Below, piece after piece: positions 14,674 through 23,339 of a DNA stretch of 64,000 bases. The position numbers and the translations under genes were made by a program. This stretch comes from MGBC108787 sp964430695 (GTDB lineage: Bacteria > Bacillota_I > Bacilli_A > RF39 > UBA660). Position 1 is the first letter of the stretch; each line of letters starts with the position of its first letter. A model generated the notes under the pieces. The model ran no database searches and had not been told where the DNA came from. It saw only the letters and a list, made by a program, of their open reading frames with translations. Location of the stretch: the NCBI GenBank assembly GCA_964430695.1, contig CAYSFO010000001.1:5614-69613 (forward strand), in the 5' to 3' direction.

Positions 14674-14988
14674 TTAATATATGCTCATAAAATAACTAAA
14701 ACCATTAAATAATCGATTCATAGTTTTATATTTGTTTAATCTGTTAATTACAATGCCAATAAATATTAATTCAAATACAGTAAATACTACTGTTATATTA
14801 TTTACAAAACCTAAACTATTAATTGTTAAAGCCATATCATAGGGTACTTCCATTGTATCTGCAATAGATATACCTAGAGAATGATTATACATAATCAAAT
14901 TAGATAAAAGCAATGCACCTATTAATATAATTATAGTTTTTACAATACTTATACATACTATATATAGATAATCAGATAAATCCATCAC
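14674..14988 (-). CDS. Hypothetical two-span membrane protein, 104 residues
   Basis: Hydrophobic segments at about residues 8-30 and 63-85, with a polar loop between and a basic tail (NRLNKYKTMNR). It starts about 150 bp from the divergent XRE gene, with three TTGTATAAA-like sites between, so it is probably controlled by that repressor. No family recognised. Position next to an XRE regulator fits an accessory or immunity function, but nothing in the sequence shows one. Confidence 0.6.
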   Translation of the reverse strand: MMDLSDYLYIVCISIVKTIIILIGALLLSNLIMYNHSLGISIADTMEVPYDMALTINSLGFVNNITVVFTVFELIFIGIVINRLNKYKTMNRLFNGFSYFMSIY

Positions 14989-15047
14989 TAATTTTCACCT
15001 CAATTTCATTTAAAGTCTTTTACAACAATATAATCATACATTGTTTT

Positions 15048-15112
15048 TTGTATAAAGTAAATAATTTCCATTAACATTTGTGCAAAAGACATTTATTTAA
15101 CACTTGTATAAA
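15048..15112. promoter_or_regulatory. Operator-like TTGTATAAA repeats before the XRE gene
   Basis: TTGTATAAA occurs at 15048-15056 and 15104-15112, and the related TTGTGCAAA at 15078-15086, in the divergent intergenic region. The last copy also holds the likely -10 of the XRE gene. Spacings of 30 and 26 bp suit repressor binding on similar helix faces. Confidence 0.45.
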
Positions 15113-15141
15113 ATAAATAGTGAATTGGAGGTAAGAAATCT

Positions 15142-15426
15142 ATGAGTATGAACAGTAAGAAAATTCTTTCTATGAACTTGAAATTTTATAGAGAAAAATA
15201 TAACTTATCTCAAGAAAAGTTTGCTGAAAAGGTAGGTAGTAATTTAGTTTATATCAATCAACTAGAAAACTGTAAAAGAAAACCAACTACTGATATGCTA
15301 GATAAAATTGCAGATGGGATGAACAAAAATATTGATTCTAAACTAAAGATGACTAGTTCTGAATTACTAAAATACGATCCTAGTCATAAAACAAATTTTA
15401 CACGAGTAGATGAAAAGAAGAAGTAA
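15142..15426 (+). CDS. XRE-family helix-turn-helix regulator
   Basis: 94 residues. An XRE/Cro-type HTH fills residues 9-65 (NLSQEKFAEKVGSNLVYINQ as the two central helices, then ENCKRKPTTDMLDKIADGM). A short basic tail follows. It is the only plus-strand gene of the element part seen here, and it is divergent from the rest, as is typical for an ICE or phage maintenance repressor. ATG follows GGAGG by nine bases. An intrinsic terminator overlaps its stop codon. Confidence 0.88.
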   Translation: MSMNSKKILSMNLKFYREKYNLSQEKFAEKVGSNLVYINQLENCKRKPTTDMLDKIADGMNKNIDSKLKMTSSELLKYDPSHKTNFTRVDEKKK

Positions 15427-15452
15427 CCTAAGTTGATAGGTTATATTTTTTT
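15424..15452 (+). terminator. Intrinsic terminator of the XRE gene
   Basis: TAACCTA/TAGGTTA arms, with the stop codon in the first arm, then TATTTTTTT on the plus strand. A second near-perfect palindrome (CAGATCA/TGATCTG) follows at 15464-15481 and may stop transcription from either side. Confidence 0.75.
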
Positions 15453-15607
15453 GTATTATAAAACAGATCAAAAATGATCTGCTTTAAATTATAATTGAAT
15501 TATTTACAATAAGATTCACGATAAGTTAAGTTATTATCATCAATATATATATTTATTTCCATCTAATGTATTACATTTAATAACAGTAATATCATTATTC
15601 CTCCAAA

Positions 15608-16957
15608 TTATTTAATTTCTTCAAAACTTACATCTAATTTGTTATCAATCGTAACTAAATATTTATAAGATTTTAATAAATTATTATCATTATCTTTAAA
15701 AGAAATATCAATAGAAGTAGTTCCAGATTTTTTAGGAATTAAATGAAATTTATAATTAAATATTGCAACCTCTATATCTTCATAATCATAATTAATATTT
15801 AAAATATCTTTATTACTAATATTTACAAAAGTTTGGGGTAAAGAATAGCCACCATCAGAAGTAGGTACTTTAATATCAAGCATTATATATTTATATTTAT
15901 TTTCTTTTACAAAATCAACATTATAATACTCTAATCTTTGAAGCATTCTATCTATATTGTAATTATATGTTTCATTCATTAAGAAATCTTTTACTAAATA
16001 CTTTTTATCTTCTTTAACATCAGCATAAACTTTATCACTTTTCATACAAGTAAAATAATATCTATATAGATCATCTTCATAGAATAAATCTAATGCTTCA
16101 GCACAAGTATCACCAGATTCATCAATTATAGTGATTTCAGGATTATGTAGTCTATTAAATTCATCAAAATTATTGTTATATAATTTAGTTCTAAATTTCA
16201 CAATACCAATAACACCCAAAATAACAATTAATATGCAGATTATAATTGAAAAAAGACTTTTTTTAGGAATTTTATTTTTTTCTAGCAAAAATATATTTTT
16301 TATTAACTTATTTACATCCTTTATTTTTAAAAGGAAATACATTAATGTAGCACCAGACACATTTAAAATAAAGTCATCTATATCAAATCTTCCAGATGCA
16401 GTTAATAACTGTATTAATTCTATACCAAAAACTATTAATATAATTGTTATAAAAAAGTTTTTGAATTTCTTTTGTTTCTTAAATACTAAAGGAAGAAAGA
16501 AAGCCATAGGCATAAAAGCAATAAAATTACCAAATAAATTAAGAAGTATTGTGCGATTGCTATACATACTATTAAACTCTTTTATAAATTCAATAATTGT
16601 TTTAAATGGAATAAGATTTATTGAATGTTTGATAAAATAAATAAATTCATCACTAAACCAATTCATAAAAGTAAATCCATTTCTTCCCCACATATAATCA
16701 AATAATGTTAAAGTAACAAGCAATATTAAATATAAAAGAAAGAATATCCATAAATTTATTTTCATGGGCTTATTATTTTCTTTAAACTTTGATAATAAAA
16801 GTCCTCCAAAATATAGAAAGAAACAACTTCCACATAGCAAAAATAATCTACCAAATTCTGATAAATCAAAGTTAGGTATAAAATCACTTATTAAATAAGC
16901 AAGTCCAAATAAACAAGCAACAATATATAATAAAGTTGCAAAATGTTTTTTCTTCAT
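15608..16957 (-). CDS. VanZ-like membrane protein with extracytoplasmic C-terminal domain
   Basis: 449 residues from ATG 16957. The N-terminal half has five to six membrane spans and the VanZ signature: SINLIPFKTI, NLFGNFIAFMPMAFFLPL and the ELIQLLTASGRFDIDD segment followed by LNVSGA (about residues 105-205). Another membrane span (about 238-256) is followed by about 190 soluble residues that probably face outside. VanZ proteins give low-level teicoplanin or lipoglycopeptide tolerance in some hosts; many family members have no known role. The fused C-terminal domain is not part of ordinary VanZ. It is co-directional with the next upstream membrane protein (28-bp gap). Confidence 0.82.
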   Translation of the reverse strand: MKKKHFATLLYIVACLFGLAYLISDFIPNFDLSEFGRLFLLCGSCFFLYFGGLLLSKFKENNKPMKINLWIFFLLYLILLVTLTLFDYMWGRNGFTFMNWFSDEFIYFIKHSINLIPFKTIIEFIKEFNSMYSNRTILLNLFGNFIAFMPMAFFLPLVFKKQKKFKNFFITIILIVFGIELIQLLTASGRFDIDDFILNVSGATLMYFLLKIKDVNKLIKNIFLLEKNKIPKKSLFSIIICILIVILGVIGIVKFRTKLYNNNFDEFNRLHNPEITIIDESGDTCAEALDLFYEDDLYRYYFTCMKSDKVYADVKEDKKYLVKDFLMNETYNYNIDRMLQRLEYYNVDFVKENKYKYIMLDIKVPTSDGGYSLPQTFVNISNKDILNINYDYEDIEVAIFNYKFHLIPKKSGTTSIDISFKDNDNNLLKSYKYLVTIDNKLDVSFEEIK

Positions 16958-16985
16958 ATTACATCTCACTTTCAATTATAAATAC

Positions 16986-18170
16986 TTATTTTTTTATTAA
17001 TATGTCTGGATAATCTTTAGAAACATTTTCTGCTGAAATATATTCATTTTCTAATGCATATTTAAGAGTCATTACTTTATTATTTAACATAAATTTAATC
17101 AATATTTCATTAGGATCTTTACTATTTAAATAATAACTATTTTTACCATCTTTGTATATTAATGTTTGCTCTGTTTGATTAATGTCATCTCTAAAATCTA
17201 AAATTCCATAAAATATATAATCCGTTGCATCTTCAATTATTTTTCTTAAATCATTATTGTTTGTTGTTACATAAGGACAACCATTAAGGCTTTTAGGCAT
17301 TAACCTTGCACCATCACCCCAAATATAAATGGTATCAATAAGTTTATTATTTTTATCATACATATTAAATTCAAATCCATATCCATCAGAAGTACATACT
17401 TTGCCATATCTTTTACTACTTGAGATAGCACTTAATACTTCTGCCAATTTTTCTTTATCTGTTATAATTCCAAGTTCTTCTTGACTAGATTTTATAATTA
17501 TTTTAGTAGTGTCATTGATTTTATTTAATGTTTCTGTAGGAATAGATTTACCATCTTCAGTATTTTTCCTAGTTACACATTTGTTAGTGATTTCTTTAAA
17601 ATCTATATCATTGTCATTAGTATGAATGTAAATTGTTGGAGTTGTAGGACTTTCATACTTTTGATATGCAGAAGAAAATTTTTCATAAAAATATTTATCA
17701 AAATCTTTCATAACTGCAGAATCATAAGTTCCATTTATAGGATAAACCATCACATACATATTATCAGAATGCTCACTAGCATATACACCTTTATAATATT
17801 CTATCTTATCATGATCATCCTTTTTAATTTGACTTAAAGGAATTTCTACTAAATCATCTTTTTCAGTTACGAGATATCCTCCTAACTCACTTTCTAAACA
17901 TTGAACTAAATCCTTATCATAAAATTCTGTTGAATCTTGTTCTTTTTGTGAGACGTGGCAAGTAAATTTTGTTCCTTTTGCTTTTATTTGTGGAACAGAA
18001 TATTCAGCACAATTATAAGTATCGTATAATATTCCCTTATACACACTTCCATTATCCTTTTTTATTGCAAATAAAGGTCTGTTAATTGTAAAAACACATA
18101 CTAAATCAATAACTAACAATAAAGCAATTCCACCAATAACCCCAAGTGAAATTTTCAACCATTTTTTCAT
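16986..18170 (-). CDS. Membrane-anchored extracytoplasmic protein, family unknown
   Basis: 394 residues from the ATG at 18170, chosen because AAAGGATGG lies just upstream. It has one N-terminal membrane anchor (about 6-28), then NRPLFAI and a Cys-containing segment (YNCAEYS, KFTCHVS), followed by a mixed alpha/beta soluble part. It lies just upstream of the VanZ-like gene, whose soluble domain is also predicted outside, so the two may work together at the envelope. The N-terminal anchor with following NRPLF motif is familiar from small lineage proteins of gut Bacilli, but I cannot name the family. Confidence 0.7.
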   Translation of the reverse strand: MKKWLKISLGVIGGIALLLVIDLVCVFTINRPLFAIKKDNGSVYKGILYDTYNCAEYSVPQIKAKGTKFTCHVSQKEQDSTEFYDKDLVQCLESELGGYLVTEKDDLVEIPLSQIKKDDHDKIEYYKGVYASEHSDNMYVMVYPINGTYDSAVMKDFDKYFYEKFSSAYQKYESPTTPTIYIHTNDNDIDFKEITNKCVTRKNTEDGKSIPTETLNKINDTTKIIIKSSQEELGIITDKEKLAEVLSAISSSKRYGKVCTSDGYGFEFNMYDKNNKLIDTIYIWGDGARLMPKSLNGCPYVTTNNNDLRKIIEDATDYIFYGILDFRDDINQTEQTLIYKDGKNSYYLNSKDPNEILIKFMLNNKVMTLKYALENEYISAENVSKDYPDILIKK

Positions 18171-18274
18171 AAATACCATCCTTTCAACAAATTACTATTT
18201 TTTGCAATAGATTCGTTAATACCATTATACCATTAAATCTTATTTTTTTATACAGTTGTTAATGAAAAAAAGAA

Positions 18275-18550
18275 TTATTTTTCAAATTCTAGTTTTTCAA
18301 AATCTATTAATGTTTTACCATATTTTATTTTTATTAGCATAATTGCATTATCAATTATTTCTTGTTTTTCTTTTTTACTATAACTAATCCTTTTATGTAA
18401 TATTTTAAAAACATCTTCCCCAGTTGTACCATTATACTCATGATTTGAAAACTCATAATTTAAAAGTAGTAATTTAGAAAGTAAAATAGTATGGAAAAAT
18501 TTTATAATTTTTTTCTCTTTTTCCTTATATTCTTTATCAAAAATATTCAT
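18275..18550 (-). CDS. Hypothetical ICE protein, 91 residues
   Basis: Charged, probably helical soluble protein (Lys/Glu-rich ends, LLLNYEFSNHEY in the middle). No motif recognised. It is driven by a promoter nearly identical to that of the exported protein at 9201-9929, which supports it being a real and co-regulated gene. ATG at 18550 follows GGAGG. Confidence 0.6.
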   Translation of the reverse strand: MNIFDKEYKEKEKKIIKFFHTILLSKLLLLNYEFSNHEYNGTTGEDVFKILHKRISYSKKEKQEIIDNAIMLIKIKYGKTLIDFEKLEFEK

Positions 18551-18572
18551 GAAATAACCTCCAGTTGCTTGA

Positions 18573-18601
18573 ATGCTACCTCATTTGAAATATATTGTCA
18601 A
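18573..18601 (-). promoter_or_regulatory. Promoter of the 18275-18550 gene (twin of 9949-9977)
   Basis: TTGACA (18596-18601), 17-bp spacer and TAGCAT (18573-18578) on the minus strand. It shares GAGGTA, one variable base and CATTCAAGCAA with the promoter at 9949-9977, and an ATGATTTGACA upstream edge. Confidence 0.6.
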
Positions 18602-18602
18602 A

Positions 18603-19541
18603 TCATGTTGTTACATAATATTTATAAAATTCTTCTTTTAAATCATAAGGGTTAATTTTATTTAATTCAAAACTACTTTTTATAAAAGGAAAGATTGTAT
18701 CTATATCAGCATCTTCTTTAACTTTATATGAAAGACATAATGGCTCATAATTTTTACGAGTAACAATATTTAAAACATTATCTTTATTTTCTACTTTTAA
18801 AACTTTTACATAAATACCATAGGTAGTTTTAGAAAGTAATACAAAATTTCTCTTATCCTTAAACATTAGTCCTTTATTTGTATTATGAAAAGTAATACTC
18901 TCTGATATAGTAGTTATTTTAAATTTTAATGTATTAAACAATTTATCACTTAAACTTTCTTGTGGATTAGTAAAATAATCATATATATCCTTAACAAGTT
19001 TACTAGCATAATCACAACTAGTATTATCTTCAACAATTAATGAATAACAAATACTATTGCTTTCATATCCTTTACGATCTACTAGTCTATTTATAGTATC
19101 AAATTGTTTAGCAATTCTATGAAAAGATACTAATATATTATTTTGATTTATTTGTATTTCAGCAATTCTGTTACCTAATTTATAAACCACATTTTTTACT
19201 AAATAATTCCTTACGATGTTCTTACTTATAGCCATTATAGAAGAATCTAATTTATCAAATAAATCTATTGCTATTTTCTTCTTATTATAAATTATATTTT
19301 CATAAGTATTAGTATCAATATTATATAACTTTTTATTAACCTTTTTAGTATTATCTTTTTTATTAGTTGCTATTTTATTAACAGAATTTTCTATATTAAT
19401 CACCTCATTATTTATATAAGAAACATTATTATAGATAAGATTAAAGGTAGAACAAACTTCAATTTGGGTATTATTATTTGTGTTATTTAAAGCCAATTCT
19501 TCAAAAAGGTATGTGTTCTTGTATTGACACCAAGATTGCAA
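18603..19541 (-). CDS. DUF5655-like protein (two tandem domains) at the element's right end
   Basis: Up to 312 residues. The middle (about 90-190) and C-terminal part (about 195-310) each resemble DUF5655/COG3586 domains: a helix with DLFDKLDSSI or SLSDKLFNTL, then short strands such as EIQINQNNILVSF and FVLLSKTTYGIYVKV. A helix then ends the domain (DYASKLVKDIYDYF; DTIFPFIKSSF). In COG3586 this module follows a nuclease or transporter-like domain, which is absent here. The only full-length start is a TTG at 19541 that lies inside the disrupted PBP gene. The true start may be a later non-ATG codon. If the TTG is used, the host gene supplies the translation start. Domain calls are by eye. Confidence 0.5.
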   Translation of the reverse strand: MQSWCQYKNTYLFEELALNNTNNNTQIEVCSTFNLIYNNVSYINNEVINIENSVNKIATNKKDNTKKVNKKLYNIDTNTYENIIYNKKKIAIDLFDKLDSSIMAISKNIVRNYLVKNVVYKLGNRIAEIQINQNNILVSFHRIAKQFDTINRLVDRKGYESNSICYSLIVEDNTSCDYASKLVKDIYDYFTNPQESLSDKLFNTLKFKITTISESITFHNTNKGLMFKDKRNFVLLSKTTYGIYVKVLKVENKDNVLNIVTRKNYEPLCLSYKVKEDADIDTIFPFIKSSFELNKINPYDLKEEFYKYYVTT

Positions 19542-20581
19542 GAATTTTCAACCACTTGTAAAAAGGTTTCTGCTCCGTGCCCCCCTGCTTTCCAACATTT
19601 TATACGTGCTCCTTCTACAGTAATGGAACCTCCATCATAATAATTGTCATTAAAAAGATTAATCGTTTGTTCTTGTAAAGAAGCAGCCAAAGTGACAATT
19701 TTAAACGTACTACCTGGTTCATAAGTCATCCATATGGGTAGATTTCGATTAATCACCTCAACCGATGCGGTTTGATAATTATTGGGATTAAAATTAGGGC
19801 GGGAAGCCATCGCTAAAATTTCCCCTGTTTTTGGATTCATTGCTAAAATTAAGGCTTGTTCTGGGCTATATTTGGAAATGACGTTATCTAATTCATTTTC
19901 AACTACTAACTGTAAATCAATATCAATGGTTAAGTCAATATTAATTCCATTTTGAGGTTCTTCATAAATTTCAGTTAAAGAAAGTCGATTTCCTTTTCCA
20001 TCAGAAAAGTATTTAATGGCCCCATTTGCTCCCGTTAAATATTTATCATAGTTTAACTCAATTCCAGATAGTCCTTGATTATCAATACCTACGTATCCTA
20101 AAACATGAGATAAAACATTTCCATAAGGATAATCTCTTTTACTTTCCTTTACTAAATATACCCCATCATAGCCTAAATTATTTATTTTTTCAGCAATTTC
20201 ATAGGATAATCTTCTACCTTCTGGGTGCACTCTTTCAATCGATGTTTTTTTAGCAACATGGCTATACATCTCTTCATAAGTTACCCCTAAGATTTCTGCA
20301 AGTTTTGTTGCTACTTCTTCTTTATTTTTAATTTGATTCGGGATGACTACTAGAGAAGTTGTTGTAATATTTGTTGCTAAAACTTTCCCATTTCGGTCTC
20401 TTATTTCTCCTCTATCTGCTGTAATTGGAAGTTCTCTACTCCATAACGATTCTGCTAAATTAGATAATTTATCATATTTAAAAACTTGAATATAAAACAC
20501 ACGAAAAATAATAGCAAATAATGCTACACATACTACTACCAATACGACTCGCATTCGAATATGTATATTATTATAAAACAT
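19487..20581 (-). pseudogene. Class B penicillin-binding protein, truncated by the element (SpoVD/FtsI type)
   Basis: 364 residues remain: N-terminal membrane helix (about 8-28), the PBP dimerisation domain (ITADRGEIRDRNG; YPYGNVLSHVLGYVG) and the first part of the transpeptidase domain. The active-site SxxK is present (PGSTFKI), and the SxN motif is reached (ENSCNLG). There the protein breaks off into about 13 non-homologous residues (VNTRTHTFLKNWL). The KTG motif and the rest of the catalytic domain are missing, so the product cannot be an active transpeptidase. Two other intact class B PBPs are in the window. The missing half should lie beyond the left end of the element and would be rejoined by precise excision. 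Confidence 0.88.
19520..19545. other. Right chromosome/element junction (attachment site region)
   Basis: PBP homology ends just after the SCNLG codons (about 19,535-19,540). The crossover core should be the short sequence around CTTGGTGTC. The partner site at the left end is outside the window, so the exact core cannot be defined. Confidence 0.5.
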
Positions 20582-20586
20582 AATGG

Positions 20587-20620
20587 TTCTCCTTTATTTA
20601 AATATATTAAAAAAGGAGAA
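20587..20620 (-). promoter_or_regulatory. Hairpin that can hide the PBP ribosome site
   Basis: TTCTCCTTT and AAAGGAGAA form a perfect 9-bp stem around a 16-base AT-only loop. The second arm is the ribosome site, five bases before the PBP ATG. It could act as a simple RNA thermometer or translational switch. No T-run follows, so it is not a terminator for minus-strand transcription. Confidence 0.4.
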
Positions 20621-20657
20621 TTTAATTCTTTCTAATTATTTATATTCATTTATTTTT

Positions 20658-22186
20658 CTAGATTTTTAAAGAATGAAGTAAAGCATCAATCTCCTCTCTA
20701 GAACGATTAATAAATTCTAATTCTTCAGGAGTGAAGTTTTGAATCTTTGTTTCTTCTTTTTTTTCTTCTTCACTATAATAATTCCAATCCAGAATATATT
20801 GTCTTAATAATTCATTTCTTTGCCACCATTCTTTTTGCTTTTTTTCTAAAACGCTTTGTTTAAAAGAAAGAGCAAGAAAATAACTTTCCTCTACATCCAT
20901 TTCATCAAAATGATACTCTTTTATCTTTTGTATCTTTTTCTCATAATCTTCTTCTAAACCGACATCTAATTGTTCATATTCTCTTAAACTTTCATACATA
21001 AAAAGCAAATCCGAAAAAGGAATATTATATTTTTTAGATACTTGTAATGCTATACTAACAATTCTATCTTGCACTTTACTTTGTTCGTTTCTGCTAGATT
21101 TTCTATTATTTCTAGGATTTTGTTCTCTCTTCCCTCTTTTATTTTTTTCATATAACCCATATGCTTTCCAAAACTCTTTTTGTTCTTCGGTTAGTGTATC
21201 TATATCGCGGCGCATAGTTTTCATTCTTCTACCTATATTTATTTCTTTTCCATTTTCTATTTTTACTACTGTTTNNNNNNNNNNNNNNNNNNNNNNNNNN
21301 NNNNNNNNNNNNNNNNNNNNNNNNNNNNNNNNNNNNNNNNNNNNNNNNNNNNNNNNNNNNNNNNNNNNNNNNNNTGTTCTTCGGTTAATTTATCTATATT
21401 GCGGCGCATAGTTTTCATTCTTCTACCTAAAGTTATTTCTTTTCCATTTTCTATTTTTACTACTGTTTTAGTAGGAATACTAGTTAATGTGGGGTTTTCT
21501 CTTTTCCAAATCTTCGCTGCTTCTTGGTATTCTTCTTCCGTTGGATATCCATCATATAATCCATACACTTTCCAAAACTCTTTTTGTTCTTTGGTTAATT
21601 TATCTATATCGCGGCGCATAGTATACATTCTTGTTCCTAAAGTTATTTCTTTTCCATTTTCTATTTTTACTACTGTTTTAGTAGGAATACTAGTTAATGT
21701 GGGGTTTTCTCTTTTCCAAATCTTCGCTGCTTCTTGATACTCTTCTTCCGTTGGATATCCATCATATAATCCATACTCTTTCCAAAACTCTTTTTGTTCT
21801 TCGGTTAATGTATTTATACGATTACGCAAATTACCCATTCTTGTTCCTAAAGTTATTTCTTTTCCATTTTCTATTTTTACAACTGTTTTAGTAGGAATAC
21901 TAGTTAATGTTGGATTTTCTTTTCTCCAAATCATTGCTGCTTCTCGATATTCTGCTTCCGTTGGATATTCTTCATATAATCCATATGCTTTCCAAAACTC
22001 TTTTTGTTCTTCTGTTAAATTGTCCATATGAGTACGCATATTGCCCATTCTTCTACCTAAATTAATTTCTTTTCCATTTTCTATTATTACAGTTGTTTTG
22101 ATAGGAATACTTTTTGATGTTGGATTTTCCTTTCTCCAAATTATTGCTGCTTCCCGATATTCTTCTTCTGTTATTCTATTTTTCAA
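20658..22186 (-). CDS. Tandem 70-residue repeat protein, helicase-associated-domain-like, with assembly gap
   Basis: The frame on both sides of the 100-N gap encodes the same repeat, so this is one gene. At least five units of about 70 residues are visible, each running from TEEEYREAAIIWRKENPT through SIPTKTVVKIENGKE and LGRRM to LTEEQKEFWKAYGLY. The pattern (aromatic-rich start, VP/IP turn, LG-x-R, final EQ..FW..YGL) resembles the helicase-associated (HA) domain repeats. A unique C-terminal region of about 150 residues (basic linker, then long helices) follows. The start is a TTG at 22186 after AAGGAG. Units 3 and 4 are nearly identical, so recent expansion is likely and the copy number is uncertain. 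No helicase motor is present. Confidence 0.75.
21275..21374. other. Assembly gap (100 N) inside the repeat gene
   Basis: Exactly 100 undefined bases, the convention for a scaffold gap of unknown length. It falls within near-identical 210-bp repeats, the likely cause of assembly failure. Confidence 0.95.
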
Positions 22187-22342
22187 ATCATGTCAACTCC
22201 TTGAATTGCTCCTTATCATACAACAATATATTATTTTTTTCAAATAATTTTGCTAAAATTTATGACTGATTGATTTTAAAAATTATATTTTATAAAGATA
22301 ATGATAAAAATAATTTTTAATGAAAAAAAAAGAATAGTAATT

Positions 22343-22459
22343 TTACTCTTCCTTAAACTCACGAAATTCTTCTTCACGCGAACATTTTGCTGAAACATAG
22401 CAAGAAGAATAAACAATTAAGAATAAAAACGCAACTATACTAAATACTAAATATTTCAT
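22343..22459 (-). CDS. 38-residue SREEE microprotein, paralogue of the ICE copy
   Basis: ATG at 22459 opens 38 codons: MKYLVFSIVAFLF start, one membrane helix (3-18), a Cys pair around it and the CSREEE motif followed by an acidic/basic tail. It aligns end to end with the 9053-9181 product. No strong ribosome site (GGTTGGG only). It stands alone between the capsule-type trio and the repeat gene. Confidence 0.6.
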   Translation of the reverse strand: MKYLVFSIVAFLFLIVYSSCYVSAKCSREEEFREFKEE

Positions 22460-22558
22460 CTATAACCCAACCTTACTTTATTATATTCTATAGAATACAC
22501 TTAAATTTATACGATAATTATAAGCTATACTTTTTCCTATTTTTGTCGAAAAAAGATT

Positions 22559-23329
22559 TTAGCCAAAAAGTTTAAATTTTTTCTTTTTCATTACACTATT
22601 CGTTATCTCAATATTCTCATTCTTAATGATTTTTAATGGATTATTAACCGTTAATTCTACAAATTTTTCTTTTGAAGTTAATTTTGTTAATTTTTTCTTC
22701 ATCTTTTCCATATTTTCAAAAAGATGAGAGTCTTTTGTATGTATATCTGTGGCTAAAAAATGATATTGGTTATTTTTTAACATATACAAAAATAATTCTT
22801 TTGCATGTTTGCCATATTTTCCTACTATATTTTCAAAATTCCCTTGAAATAAGCAACCCATTTCTATAAATTTTTCAATCATCGTGTGGTCTTCTTGTAA
22901 AAATGCATAACGTTCTGGATGAGCAATAATAGGAACATATCCTTTATCCCTAATTTTAAAAAGGATATCAAATAAATCATTCATTGCTCGACTTACAGGT
23001 AATTCTATTAAAATATATTTACTATTATTTAAAGAGGCAATTTGTTGTTCGTCTATTAACGAAAGAATATTATGGTCAATAAAAACTTCATTTCCTAAAT
23101 AGAGTTCCATATCGATATTCTTTTCTTCTAAACATTTTTTTATTTTTTCTAATTTATCCATTTTAGAAGCATTATCATATATAAACTTACTTCCTGTTAT
23201 GTAATGTGGCGTTGCTATAACTATTTTAAATCCAATAGAACTTAATTTTTCAATTATAGAAATGCTTTCTTCTATATTTTTTGATCCGTCATCAATTTCG
23301 TTTATAATATGAGAATGGATATCAATCAT
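22559..23329 (-). CDS. cpsB: CpsB/YwqE-type PHP protein-tyrosine phosphatase
   Basis: 256 residues with PHP-fold metal ligands: MIDIHSHIINEIDDG at the start, IATPHYI, LGNEV, IAHPERY and TDIHT near the end. This class of Mn-dependent phosphatase dephosphorylates the partner tyrosine kinase and thereby sets exopolysaccharide or capsule output. It is the third gene of a compact modulator-kinase-phosphatase operon, 10 bp after the kinase. Length and motifs match the family. No glycosyltransferases follow, so the target may be other surface polymers or proteins. Confidence 0.92.
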   Translation of the reverse strand: MIDIHSHIINEIDDGSKNIEESISIIEKLSSIGFKIVIATPHYITGSKFIYDNASKMDKLEKIKKCLEEKNIDMELYLGNEVFIDHNILSLIDEQQIASLNNSKYILIELPVSRAMNDLFDILFKIRDKGYVPIIAHPERYAFLQEDHTMIEKFIEMGCLFQGNFENIVGKYGKHAKELFLYMLKNNQYHFLATDIHTKDSHLFENMEKMKKKLTKLTSKEKFVELTVNNPLKIIKNENIEITNSVMKKKKFKLFG

Positions 23330-23339
23330 TATTTAACCT

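Larger units (their letters stand above)
1..19541. mobile_element. Integrative and conjugative element (right portion)
   Basis: The stretch carries a type IV secretion block (VirB2-, VirB6-, VirB3- and VirB4-like), two SSB-type proteins, a serine-recombinase-domain protein, element regulators (XRE, ArpU-like, winged helix), a sortase with its adhesin, and cargo genes. It ends inside a penicillin-binding-protein gene, which is the usual signature of site-specific integration. No relaxase, coupling ATPase or full-length integrase lies inside the window, so these should be left of position 1. The right boundary is placed at about 19,520-19,545, where PBP homology stops. The left boundary is not visible. 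Confidence 0.85.

Noticed and set aside
21399..21891. Plus-strand ORFs through the repeat gene
   Set aside because: They are antisense shadows of the 210-bp repeats and have no ribosome sites.
19560..22186. Repeat gene as part of the ICE
   Set aside because: The truncated PBP lies between it and the element end, so it belongs to the chromosome side.
22187..22342. Gene between the repeat gene and the SREEE microprotein
   Set aside because: Short AT-rich stretch without an ORF, ribosome site or hairpin.
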